NCBI RefSeq assembly: GCF_019793435.1
Contig: NZ_JAILYH010000011.1
Span: 1 to 64,000, forward strand
Reading direction: 5' to 3'
Length of the DNA: 64,000 nucleotides
DNA from: Rhizobium redzepovicii
Lineage (GTDB): Bacteria > Pseudomonadota > Alphaproteobacteria > Rhizobiales > Rhizobiaceae
Of the stretch, positions 52,264 through 60,707 are shown piece by piece; the stretch's first letter is position 1; every line of letters starts with the position of its first letter. The notes under the pieces are model-generated. The model worked only from the letters and a program-made list of their open reading frames with translations, was not told the DNA's origin and made no database searches. The translations under genes and the position numbers were made by a program.

Positions 52264-54189
52264 ATGCCGCATCGTCTCGTATCGCCACGCACCGCCTCCT
52301 ATCAGGAGCTTGATGTAATGGTTCATGTGCTGGACGGCGCGGACATTCTGATCCATCGGTTCGAGGGCACCATCACCCATTGGTCGATCGGCTGCGAAAA
52401 CATGTACGGGTGGACCAGGGAAGAGGCTGTCGGCGAAAAAGTATACGAGCTTCTCGCAACCCGGTTTCCGGAGCCGGTAGACGAGATACGAAACCAGCTC
52501 AAGCAAAGAGGGTCCTGGCAGGGCGAAATCGTACACCGCCACAAAAGCGGGCATGAGATCCACACGGCGTCGCGCTGCGTGCTTGTGAACCTTCCCGATG
52601 GCGACCTCGCCATCATTCAGACCAACAGCGACGTCAGCGCCCTGAAGCAGGCTCAGGACGCGGTCAAATCGCGCGAGGCCCACCTGAGTTCAATTCTGGA
52701 CACCGTGCCGGACGCCATGGTGGTCATAGACCACAAGGGAACGGTGCTTTCGTTCAGCAAGGCGGCCGAAAAGCTGTTTGGCATGCCGTCCGAACAGATT
52801 TGCGGGCGCAATGTCAGCACCCTGATGCCGAACCCCTACCGCGACGCCCACGACGGCTACATCGATCACTATCTCGAGACCGGCGAGAAACGCATTATCG
52901 GCTATGGGCGTGTCGTCACCGGGCAGCGGGCCGACGGCACCCAGTTCCCAATGGAACTCCACGTCGGGGAAGCTACTGCGGACGGCCAGCGCATCTTTAC
53001 GGGTTTCGTCCGCGATCTGACAGGTCGCTTCAAGATCGAGGAAGACCTCCGCCAGGCGCAAAAAATGGAAGCCGTCGGACAATTGACGGGAGGCCTGGCG
53101 CACGACTTCAACAACCTTCTGACCGTGATCAGCGGTAATCTGGAGATGATCGAGGACAAGCTGCCTCCCGGCAAACTTAGAGACATCCTCCGGGAGGCCC
53201 AGGACGCGGCAGCCGACGGCGCTAAGCTTACAGGCCAGTTGCTTGCTTTCGGCCGGCGTCAGCCTCTTAACCCGAAGCATGCCGACCTCGGCCAGCTTGT
53301 GACAGGATTCTCGGACTTGCTTGGCAGAACTCTCGGAGAGGACATCAAGCTCACTACGACGATCGCGGGATCCGATCTGAACGTCGTGGTTGACAGCTCG
53401 CAGCTTCAGAACGCAATTCTCAATATCGCTCTCAACGCGCGCGACGCCATGCCGAAAGGCGGCAGCCTGACCACCGAAATCTCGCGCGTGCACCTCGATG
53501 CCGACTACGCAAAGATGTATCCCGAGGTTCGCAGCGGCAATTTCGTGCTCATTTCCATGACCGACACGGGAATTGGGATGACGGAAGAAGTGAGGAAGCA
53601 TGCCATTGAGCCCTTCTTCACCACAAAGGAAGTAGGATCGGGAACGGGACTCGGGCTGAGCATGGTCTATGGCTTCGTCAAGCAGTCCGGCGGCCACCTT
53701 CAAATCTATAGCGAAGCTGGTCGAGGCACGACGATACGGATCTACCTCCCCGCCGTGACCGGATCCAAGCTACAGGAATCTGGTCTGCAGGCAGAGAAAA
53801 AGGAGAGCCCGCTTCCTCGAGGAAACGAGCTGATCCTGGTTGTGGAGGACGACGCTCGTGTCCGCCGGGTAGCTGTCGCGCGGCTCGGCGATATGGGATA
53901 CGCGGTGCTTGAAGCGGACAACGGCCGTGGAGCACTCGAAATCCTGCGCAAAAACGAGGAAATCGCGCTTCTGTTCACCGACATCGTCATGCCCGGCGGC
54001 ATGACCGGCGACGAGGTGGCGAGGGAGGCTCGGACCCTTCGGCCGGACATCGCCGTTCTCTTCACGTCGGGCTACTCAGAGCCGGCCCTTGCAACGACGG
54101 ACGTCATTTCCGGTGCTCAATGGCTTCGCAAGCCCTATACCGCGCGAGAACTGGCTTCCATGATTCGCGAGCTTCTCGATCGGCGCTGA
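52264..54189 (+). CDS. fixL: Hybrid oxygen-sensor kinase hFixL
   Basis: 641 residues. PAS1 (~15-125) has no heme motif. PAS2 (~140-255) is FixL-like: PYRDAHDGYIDHYL with proximal-His candidate His196, then GEKRIIGYGRVVTGQRADG with the FG-loop Arg. HisKA holds His280 in GLAHDFNNLL; HATPase shows N-, G1- and G2-boxes (DTGIGM, GSGTGLGLSM). A C-terminal receiver domain has VVEDDARVRR and phospho-Asp in LLFTDIVMPGG. Hybrid FixL is the form in R. etli and R. leguminosarum, which lack FixJ and signal through FxkR. Oxygen bound to heme would shut the kinase off. No membrane helices, so soluble. Confidence 0.92.
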   Translation: MPHRLVSPRTASYQELDVMVHVLDGADILIHRFEGTITHWSIGCENMYGWTREEAVGEKVYELLATRFPEPVDEIRNQLKQRGSWQGEIVHRHKSGHEIHTASRCVLVNLPDGDLAIIQTNSDVSALKQAQDAVKSREAHLSSILDTVPDAMVVIDHKGTVLSFSKAAEKLFGMPSEQICGRNVSTLMPNPYRDAHDGYIDHYLETGEKRIIGYGRVVTGQRADGTQFPMELHVGEATADGQRIFTGFVRDLTGRFKIEEDLRQAQKMEAVGQLTGGLAHDFNNLLTVISGNLEMIEDKLPPGKLRDILREAQDAAADGAKLTGQLLAFGRRQPLNPKHADLGQLVTGFSDLLGRTLGEDIKLTTTIAGSDLNVVVDSSQLQNAILNIALNARDAMPKGGSLTTEISRVHLDADYAKMYPEVRSGNFVLISMTDTGIGMTEEVRKHAIEPFFTTKEVGSGTGLGLSMVYGFVKQSGGHLQIYSEAGRGTTIRIYLPAVTGSKLQESGLQAEKKESPLPRGNELILVVEDDARVRRVAVARLGDMGYAVLEADNGRGALEILRKNEEIALLFTDIVMPGGMTGDEVAREARTLRPDIAVLFTSGYSEPALATTDVISGAQWLRKPYTARELASMIRELLDRR

Positions 54190-54600
54190 TAGGCGCGGTT
54201 GCCCATTGTTGATCGACACACCTATGCTTCGTAACATTTTGGCAACCCGGATGCGGCAGCCGGTGCCGGGAGCGCGGCTTCACGTTGACTGGTGAAATTA
54301 CCGGACTGCTTGATCCAATTTCGCCGGTGCCGATCTCCAACCGACAAGTCACGGAACCCGTCACCTCTTCAAAGAACACTGGCCCGTTCTCGACGCCAGG
54401 CCGCGACCCTCGCCCTGCCGAAATGGTCGAAGTGCCTCCGATTGATCGTCAGACGCACTATTCCGCTGCTGCGCCCAATGACGCCATAATCAAAAGGCCG
54501 AGCAAGCGTCGGCGGAGCACTGTTCTTTCAGGCAAATCCGATCGATGACGTTGTCCGTTCGAAGTCGGGCTCAGTCTTGAAAAATTGATTTTATCCAGGT
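54190..54600. other. 410-base stretch without a supportable gene
   Basis: Region between hFixL and pseudoazurin. Short frames only; no motif, repeat or hairpin stands out before the FixK box at 54601. Confidence 0.45.
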
Positions 54601-54614
54601 TTGACGAGCATCAA
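54601..54614 (+). promoter_or_regulatory. FixK/FNR box upstream of pseudoazurin
   Basis: TTGAC-GAGC-ATCAA, 66 bases before the pseudoazurin ATG. Confidence 0.78.
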
Positions 54615-54680
54615 AGAGCGCTGCGCTGCCATGTCCTAGAAGTGTCCCCGAGGCCAAATCCGGCCCCGCAAACAGGAGAC

Positions 54681-55130
54681 ATGAAAATGCGTTTGAAATT
54701 CGGTCTGATCGCTGTGGCTGCAGTTCTTGTTACCTCGGCGGCGCCGATGATGGCTGCCGATCACCAAGTTCAGTTGCTCAACAAGGGCGCCGACGGAGTA
54801 ATGGTATTCGAGCCGGGCTTCGTCAAAGTCGCTCCAGGAGACACTGTCACTTTCGTCCCGACCGACAAGAGCCATAACGTTGAAACGTATAAGGGTCTCA
54901 TTCCCGAGGGCGCAACCGAGTTCAAGTCCAAGCCCAACGAGCAGTTCCAGGCCACGTTCGACGAGCCGGGTGCATATGTCGTCAAGTGCACGCCGCATGC
55001 CGGCATGGGCATGGTCGCGCTCATCCAGGTGGGTGAGAAGCCGGCGAACCTCGACGCCATCAAGACTGCCAAGGTACCGAACCCGGTGCGTAAGCGCCTC
55101 GATGCCGATCTCGCGCAGGTTACCCAGTAA
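54681..55130 (+). CDS. azuP: Pseudoazurin, type I copper protein
   Basis: 149 residues from the ATG at 54681 after CAGGAGAC. Signal peptide ends at PMMA-ADHQV. Copper ligands are His in DKSHNVET and Cys, His and Met in VKCTPHAGMGMV. It is a periplasmic electron carrier, in rhizobia a donor to nitrite or NO reductase and possibly to oxidases. A FixK box precedes it. With nor genes broken nearby and no nirK seen, its partner here is open; cbb3 or an enzyme elsewhere is possible. Confidence 0.93.
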   Translation: MKMRLKFGLIAVAAVLVTSAAPMMAADHQVQLLNKGADGVMVFEPGFVKVAPGDTVTFVPTDKSHNVETYKGLIPEGATEFKSKPNEQFQATFDEPGAYVVKCTPHAGMGMVALIQVGEKPANLDAIKTAKVPNPVRKRLDADLAQVTQ

Positions 55131-55144
55131 CGCAGCTTGAAACA

Positions 55145-55175
55145 GCGGGTGGCGGCAGAACCGCCGTCGACCCGC
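55145..55175 (+). terminator. Hairpin after pseudoazurin
   Basis: GCGGGT/ACCCGC encloses an inner GGCGG/CCGCC stem, 15 bases after the stop. GC-rich, no clear T-run. Confidence 0.5.
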
Positions 55176-55186
55176 CGACTGGACCT

Positions 55187-55708
55187 ATGACAATGATCAA
55201 GCATCTCATGCTGGCTGCCATCGTTGCTGTCTGAGGCGCAAGCTTCGCCAACGCGCACATAACGCTGGAGCAATCCCAGGCAACCTCCGGAAAGGCCTAC
55301 CGGGTAGGTCACGGTTGCGAGGGCAAGGCAACCATCAAGATCCGGGTAAAGGTACCCGAGGGACAGCTCTCCGCGAAGCCCATGCCGAAGTCCGGCTAAA
55401 CCATCGAAAAAGTCCACGCCGCTTACAAGAAGAGCTACGACCTCTACGGAAAGCCGGTGAAGGAAGGCGTCAGCGAAATCGTCTGGAGTGGCGGGAGTCT
55501 CGCGGACGACGAATATGACGAGTTCGTTTTCCGGGCAACCGTGGCCAAGGAGCTGCCGCTCGGAACCCGCATCTACTTGCCGGTTGTCCAGGAATGCACC
55601 GATGGCGCCGTGGAGCGCTGGATCGAAATTCCAGCGGCAGGGAAGAATACCGACGACTACGAGACCCCCGCGCCGTACTTCGACGTCGTCGAGCAGCCGC
55701 GTTCGTGA
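55187..55708 (+). pseudogene. YcnI (DUF1775) pseudogene, two in-frame stops
   Basis: Read in one frame from the ATG at 55187, the sequence gives a signal peptide and then a DUF1775/YcnI-type copper-binding domain: AHITLEQSQATSGKAYRVGH, IVWSGGSLADDEYDEFVF, VQECTDGAVERWIEIPA. A TGA interrupts it at 55232 inside the signal peptide. A TAA follows at 55397, where the family has a Trp (PKPGWT). No frameshift is needed, so the two nonsense changes look recent. Part of the N-terminal domain may also be shortened. Confidence 0.75.
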
Positions 55709-56480
55709 TCGGATTGTCGCTCATGTGGTCAAGGATTCCGAATTGGGCGACGTTCATCCTTTCTGTCCGAGCAGCAGCCCTGCTGCTCGTCCTGGCGGCA
55801 CTCGGCGGCCTCCTGCTGGCGAGCGCGCAAGCTCACGCCGTTTTGAGGAGTTCCTCCCCTGCCAACAACGAAATTCTGGATCGGTCGCCCAGCCGGGTCG
55901 ATTTCATTTCAACGAGGTGGTCAGACTCGTCAGCGCGAGTGCCACCGACGCTTCGGGCGACCGGATAGATCTGCAAGGAGATATCGCCGGCTCGGTGGTC
56001 CTATTGAATCTGCCGGGCTCGATCTCTCGCGGCACTACGATCGTAAGCTACCGGGTGGCGTCGGAGGACGGTCATCCGATCGGAGGATCCGTCGTGTTCC
56101 ACGTCGGTACCCCGACGGCCACGTCCACCGAAGGTGTCCGTTTCGCCTCTGGCGATCGCGATCTGGGTCGTGCACGCCTCATCCATCATCTTTCTTGCTG
56201 TGGTCGTCGGGAGAGCATTGTTCGACCGATGGTTCGGCATTGGGAACCCCTCCCCGTCGCGACAAGATCTCGCTGCCTTCCTCGGCGTCCTGCTGTTCTC
56301 CACAAACATCTACCTTCAGGGGCTCGACGAAATTGGCGGCGATCTGAGACTAGCCGGCGTTACGGCCGCTCTCTACGGGCGAAGCGATGCCTCATGGCTG
56401 AAGACATCCAGCAGGCGAAAGCAAAGCCGCCGTTGCGAGATTACGGATACCTCGGGCAAAATCCTTGCCGTGGTTCCAGC
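55705..56480 (+). pseudogene. CopC-CopD fusion pseudogene
   Basis: Starts at a GTG overlapping the ycnI stop, or the ATG at 55723, with a signal peptide and CopC start (AHAVLRSSSPANNEILDRSP). One base is lost near 55905, after which CopC continues in another frame (FNEVVRLVSASATDASGDRI; TIVSYRVASEDGHPIGGSVV). A second shift near 56130 leads into a CopD membrane start (IAIWVVHASSIIFLAVVVGR). This ends after ~90 residues, far short of a full CopD. Together with ycnI it is a decayed copper-uptake locus beside copper-dependent respiration genes. Confidence 0.7.
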
Positions 56481-56523
56481 CTATCGGTGAGCCTGCCGAG
56501 ACTTCGTTTCGGACAAACATTCT

Positions 56524-56895
56524 CTAGCTGAGTGCTCTGACCGCCAACTTCTCCGAATGATCTTTGGCGAATCCTTGCATCGCCTCAGCCATGCGCGAGC
56601 CGAAACGCGACCCGATCACCGCAAGCGTCGCCGCCTCCTCAGCGACTTCACCAATCGTATTTTGAACGTAGTCCGACGTCACCTCGAGAGCATCGTTATG
56701 ATCGACGCTTTTAGCCAGATCTCCAAGAAAGCTCATCCACGACTTGCCCCAGCAGGTCGCGAACATCATCGCTTCGGATTGACAACGCAGCGCTGCGGCA
56801 ATCGACTCGAGTTGGAGTTGAGTGCATAGCTTTGCGAAGCTCTCATTTCCCGAGGGGGGATCGAACGACGAATTTCCGAAATGCTCTAAGATCAC
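56524..56895 (-). CDS. Helical protein, phasin-like
   Basis: 123 residues, GTG start at 56895 with a strong AGGAGG upstream. It is all helical, with no Cys motif and no membrane segment. The pattern of small hydrophobics in EAMMFATCWGKSWMSFLGDL and EVAEEAATLAVIGSRFGSRM resembles phasin-type granule or helper proteins. The assignment is weak; the gene itself is well supported by its ribosome site. Confidence 0.5.
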   Translation of the reverse strand: MILEHFGNSSFDPPSGNESFAKLCTQLQLESIAAALRCQSEAMMFATCWGKSWMSFLGDLAKSVDHNDALEVTSDYVQNTIGEVAEEAATLAVIGSRFGSRMAEAMQGFAKDHSEKLAVRALS

Positions 56896-56939
56896 GGGGA
56901 ACCTCCTGGTTTGAGGGAATTTCGGTAAGCCTTGGAACG

Positions 56940-57395
56940 TTAATCTTTTATTCCGCTACGGCCCGACAGCGATCTCACTGAAATCCCGTAGAAGACGTGC
57001 GGTGGCGCCGAGAGCACTGGCAGTTCGGCGAGCTTTAGAGACCCCGTTTCCCACCAGTCGGAATGCTGCCTCAGCAGCGACCAGGCATGAACTCTTTCGT
57101 CATGCCTGAAACTATCGTCTGGAAACTCTTCGAATTGGCCCTCGATGACGACGCTTGTCCATCCGCCCCCGCTCGCCAGACGCTCGACGTGCAGACACAC
57201 TTTGTCGTTCGCCCGCATCCAGTCAAGCGTCCTGCCTGGCATCGAAAAACTGTAGGCCACGTTTCCCGCAAAGGCGAAGTAGATTGCCGCAATATAAGGC
57301 TGGCCATCCCTGCAGCACGCCAGGTGTCCGAAGCGCGCGTGTTCAAGGATTTCGTAGCATTCCGCGTGGCTCAACTCCCGTAGCGCAAATGCCAT
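56940..57395 (-). CDS. FMN-binding split-barrel protein (PNPOx-like)
   Basis: 151 residues. HARFGHLACCRDGQPYIAAI and the later VCLHVERLASGGGWTSVVIE give the split-barrel flavin-binding fold of the pyridoxamine-phosphate-oxidase-like / nitroreductase-A group. Cytoplasmic. The substrate is unknown; in rhizobia such genes often sit in low-oxygen regulons. A poor FNR-like site (TTGAT-CGAG-CGCAA) lies at about 57458, 60 bases upstream. Confidence 0.75.
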   Translation of the reverse strand: MAFALRELSHAECYEILEHARFGHLACCRDGQPYIAAIYFAFAGNVAYSFSMPGRTLDWMRANDKVCLHVERLASGGGWTSVVIEGQFEEFPDDSFRHDERVHAWSLLRQHSDWWETGSLKLAELPVLSAPPHVFYGISVRSLSGRSGIKD

Positions 57396-57570
57396 GAAAG
57401 GATCCTCCTCATTATGGTCACGGGAGGGATGCTAACGCTCCGGTGGCGTCGCGTCTTTGATCGAGCGCAACGGACATCCGGAAATCGGCTCGACCATTCC
57501 GCATCGACGAAAGCTGGATTGTCGTGAAAAACCGCGATCGGGCTGCGACTGCCACCAAACGACAGGCATT

Positions 57571-58059
57571 CTAGGCTGCCTCGATGACGGCCACAGACAC
57601 TGGCTGCGCGTCCTGTCTTTCCAATGCTTTCAGGATCTGGCGAACGATTTCCCGTTCCGCTTTAATATGCCGACGCATGGAACAGAAGAACGAGCGTAAA
57701 AGATAACCAATCGCATCCCAGGAGAGATGGCATCGTCCCGCCTTCAGCGCGCAAATCGCGTCGACGACTTCCTGCGCGGCGTCGGCATCGAACAGTCTGC
57801 TCGTCCTGCGGCGCTCGACAGCCTCCGTCAGCTCGTCATCGATCATGATCAAACCCAGGTGCGATGAAACGACTCGCGCCTCCAGCAGATGCGTTGTGCT
57901 GAGAAGGGGAACGAGACCGTGGATGATGGTCTCGCATAGTCTGTCTTCGATATGGCAAGGCAGGAAGTCGGCGATGGCTTCGAGTAGATCGCACCAGCCC
58001 ATGAGCTGCCCGTAGCAGGCCTCGAGCTCGGGAAAATTTTCCGTAAGAATGTTCGTCAT
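57571..58059 (-). CDS. Hemerythrin-like helical protein
   Basis: 162 residues, a four-helix arrangement. CDLLEAIADFLP, THLLEARVV and SMRRHIKAEREIVRQI have the spacing of hemerythrin-type HHE helices, but several iron ligands are not in canonical positions. Oxygen or NO binding is therefore uncertain. It starts three bases after the 47-residue membrane-protein gene and shares its FixK-type box. Confidence 0.55.
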   Translation of the reverse strand: MTNILTENFPELEACYGQLMGWCDLLEAIADFLPCHIEDRLCETIIHGLVPLLSTTHLLEARVVSSHLGLIMIDDELTEAVERRRTSRLFDADAAQEVVDAICALKAGRCHLSWDAIGYLLRSFFCSMRRHIKAEREIVRQILKALERQDAQPVSVAVIEAA

Positions 58060-58062
58060 GTC

Positions 58063-58206
58063 CTATCTCTGCAGAAAAGGCTGGTGGCGATCGCAATGGC
58101 CAGGACGGCGGTCACAACGCCGCAGGACGCCCATACGAAAGAGCGCTATCGCAAACGTCACGATGACAGGGGTCGCTATCGACAGTCCGATTTGAGCATC
58201 AGTCAT
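58063..58206 (-). CDS. 47-residue single-helix membrane protein
   Basis: ATG at 58206 preceded by AGGAGAG. MTDAQIGLSIATPVIVTF begins one hydrophobic helix, followed by a Cys- and Arg-rich tail (LRRCDRRPGHCDRHQ). It is translated just before the hemerythrin-like gene. Size and shape recall small oxidase accessory subunits such as FixQ, but no family signature is seen. An FNR-like box lies 48 bases upstream. Confidence 0.5.
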   Translation of the reverse strand: MTDAQIGLSIATPVIVTFAIALFRMGVLRRCDRRPGHCDRHQPFLQR

Positions 58207-58253
58207 CCGGCTCTCCTTTTCGGCGACAATAGGAGGTCCCCGGAAGACCTTCT

Positions 58254-58267
58254 TTGAGATCGATCAA
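58254..58267 (-). promoter_or_regulatory. FixK/FNR-like box, one mismatch
   Basis: TTGAG-ATCG-ATCAA; one base off consensus in the left half. It lies 48 bases before the 47-residue ORF. It could act in that direction, or on norE 270 bases away. Confidence 0.6.
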
Positions 58268-58535
58268 AGATGGATTGAGTTAAGCCCCGACCTCTCATCT
58301 GGGGCTGCGAACCTGGTCATCATCGGAAAGGGCTGGCAGACGACAGACCGCTCGGCAGCCGAATTTTAAGAGCTGCGTCATCGGGAAGACGCTCCCAGGT
58401 CCAATCGACCTCCGTGATAATACGCAGCCGTATGACACGACGCCGACCTGTCGCATCGCTCTCCGCCGGGATTGGATGAGGTCCTGTTTGCGTTCCCGCA
58501 AACACACGATGCCATCGCGGCCCCAAGCTCACATC

Positions 58536-59087
58536 ATGACTTCGACCGACGTTAACCAGGATGTGCACGGCCGAACCGCGTCGGACGGCGGCGACCTTCT
58601 TGTGTGGATACTTGCGTGGAGCGAACTAGCGGCATTCGGTGCGCTGCTGACGGCCTATGTCATCGCCTCGTGGATACACCCCGATGAATTCGCCAAGGGA
58701 GCGGCGAGGCTTCATCAGACGCTCGCCCTCGCCAACACCATTATCCTCCTGACCAGCGGGTGGTTTGCGGTAAAGGCCGCAAGCTGCTGGCATCAGCGGA
58801 GCCAGTGCCTGATGTTGCTCGGAGCGGCGGGTGGCGGCTTTTTATTTGTAGCGCTGAAGCTTTATGAATATCGGCTGGAAGGAGTCTCGCTGCTTGCCGC
58901 AGACACTTTCTCGCAACTATATCTTCTGATCACCGGCTTCCATATAGCGCATGTCCTGTTCGGGGCGTTGCTGCTCGTGCTCGTCGCCCGCTTCCCGTCA
59001 CCTCAGAATGTACATTTGTTGACGACGCTCTGGCACGTGATCGATATCGACTGGCTGGTGATGCTTCCTGTGGTCTGTCTTCTATGA
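58536..59087 (+). CDS. norE: NorE, cytochrome oxidase subunit III-like
   Basis: 183 residues from the ATG at 58536. Five membrane helices of the subunit III fold: LVWILAWSELAAFGALLTAY, LANTIILLTSGWFAVKAA, LLGAAGGGFLFVALKLYEY, LLITGFHIAHVLFGALLL and a final LWHVIDIDWLVMLPVV. The short five-helix form is typical of NorE of nitric-oxide-reductase operons. It looks intact although the rest of the nor cluster is not. The NorF-like remnant begins at its stop codon. Confidence 0.8.
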   Translation: MTSTDVNQDVHGRTASDGGDLLVWILAWSELAAFGALLTAYVIASWIHPDEFAKGAARLHQTLALANTIILLTSGWFAVKAASCWHQRSQCLMLLGAAGGGFLFVALKLYEYRLEGVSLLAADTFSQLYLLITGFHIAHVLFGALLLVLVARFPSPQNVHLLTTLWHVIDIDWLVMLPVVCLL

Positions 59088-59181
59088 ATACAGGGCGTGC
59101 CAGTACCCGTCCTTCGAGGGCGTTTGCCAGCTTCTGGCGCTTACATCGTATGTTTCAGCCGCCGGGCACGTTCAGGCGGCG

Positions 59182-59355
59182 ATGCCGAAATTTGCGTTCG
59201 CGGTCATCGTCACAGTTATCGGAGTGTGGAAAGTGCGCTTCGTCGTCCTCGACTTCCTGGGAGAGCGACAACACCACTCTCCAATTGGGCGGGCGCTTGT
59301 CGCCTGGGCAAGTGCCGTGCTCGCCATCGCGCTGACGAAGGCTCTAATGGCTTAA
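59182..59355 (+). pseudogene. norF: NorF-like remnant
   Basis: An ATG overlapping the norE stop (59084) opens a short frame that soon becomes meaningless. After a shift, the frame ending at 59355 gives FAFAVIVTVIGVWKVRFVVL and DFLGERQ, then a last helix, the layout of NorF (subunit IV-like). The 57 residues from the ATG at 59182 may be all that could be made. Either a frameshifted norF or a truncated one. Confidence 0.5.
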
Positions 59356-59391
59356 CCTGACATCGCGTTCTCGCGGTTTCACATCGAACAC

Positions 59392-60514
59392 ATGCCACAG
59401 GACGTGGCACTCGCCGACATTGCCCGAATAGAACTGAGCCGAGCCACCGCGGCTTGCGTCATTGAAGCTTTTCCAGGCATGAAAGAGCGGTACGTCCGTC
59501 TGAGCCTGGCTATCCTGGCATGTAGACGAAGAGGGAAGCTTCCATTCGTCGAAAGCGAAATTGAGCGGCTGGTCCAGGCAGTCCTCTCGTCGCCCTTGGA
59601 TCAGCCACTCGCCGACAGCGTGCGGCCCGCGTTCAGGGCCGCCCCCGTGGGCTAGCGATCTGGCCAGACTTCAAACAGTTGGACGACCCCGGCGCGTCGG
59701 ACCGCGAAAACCTGCCGTCCGAAGGCGGCGATCAGCAGACTGCCAGCCGACCATCTCAAGAGGCCCGACGGGCAAAGGACGCCGACGACCGCAAGCGCAA
59801 CCCCTTAGTTATCAACCGCTTCTAAAAGATCCTCGCCATGGCGATATGGTCAACGTCGACCGGCCAACGGACGATCGTGAGGACGAGGACGCGAGCGCAT
59901 CCGACGAACTTGATGAGATCACTCGCCCCGCTGCGCACGAGCTTGCGACCTCCATCCTGGTCGACGTCTCCCTATCCACCGATTCCTGGATCGACAATAG
60001 GCGGGTTCTCGACGTTGAAATGCAGGCCCTCGACATCTTTGCCCGCGGCCTTGACGCCTGCGGCCATAGCTTCGCGATCCACACGTTCACCTCAAGGCGA
60101 CGCAACTGGGTTCGGGTCGAAACGATCAAAGGATTCAGCGAAAAATTCTCCGCCGCCACCGCACACCGCATCGCAAGCCTCAAGCCCGGCTACTACACGC
60201 GCATGGGCGCCGCCATCCGGCACGTTTCCACGCAGCTCGACCGGCACGGAACGCGGAAGAGACTGCTGCTCATCCTGACGGACGGAAAGCCCAACGACGT
60301 CGACAACTACGAGAGCCGGTTCGCGCTTGAAGATTGCCGGAAGGCAGTCATGGAAGCGCGTGGCAGAGGCCGGGCAGTGTTCGCGGTGACGGTCGATCAG
60401 AACGCCGGCGACTATCTGCCGGTCATCTTTGGGCGCGAAGGGTTCTCCCTGGTCTCCAACATCGCTAAGCTTCCGAGCGCGCTGCCATCGATTTACCGCA
60501 ACCTGACGACCTAG
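59392..60514 (+). pseudogene. norD: norD pseudogene with internal deletion
   Basis: Pieces of NorD in successive frames. First FPGMKERYVRLSLAILACRR and LPFVESEIERLVQ (59392-59655), then WPDFKQLDDPG and NPLVINRF followed by a stop near 59823. After a frameshift come MVNVDRPTDDREDEDASA and DELDEIT, and then a jump straight to ATSILVDVSLSTDSW. The C-terminal VWA domain (LLLILTDGKPNDVDNYE, then GREGFSLV) is complete. About 200 residues between DEIT and the VWA domain are missing. norC, norB and norQ, which should lie before it, are absent. Confidence 0.8.
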
Positions 60515-60707
60515 GTCAGGACGTCCCACCGGCTACGCCAGGGCACAGATCGACGTACCCGGCGGTGCCAGGGCGCCGGGAGAAACAGCGTGTCGATGGA
60601 CGGTGAGGAAATTGCCATTCAGGCTCTGCGCGGAAAGCCCCCGAAGCCGGGAGCCGTCGATGGGAGGGTCGGGCGCTTTCGCCCGCGCTCCAGGACGACC
60701 CGTCGCA

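Noticed and set aside
52690..53703. 337-codon minus-strand frame
   Set aside because: Antisense to the hybrid fixL kinase domain, no motif of its own.
55187..55708. TGA in ycnI read as selenocysteine or as readthrough
   Set aside because: The TGA lies in a signal peptide where no Cys/Sec is expected, a second TAA follows, and no SECIS-like structure is evident. Simple pseudogene is the better reading.
57458..57471. FNR box before the split-barrel gene
   Set aside because: TTGAT-CGAG-CGCAA has a poor right half-site, so it is not listed as a box. The same holds for TTGAC-CAAA-CGCAA at 31586.
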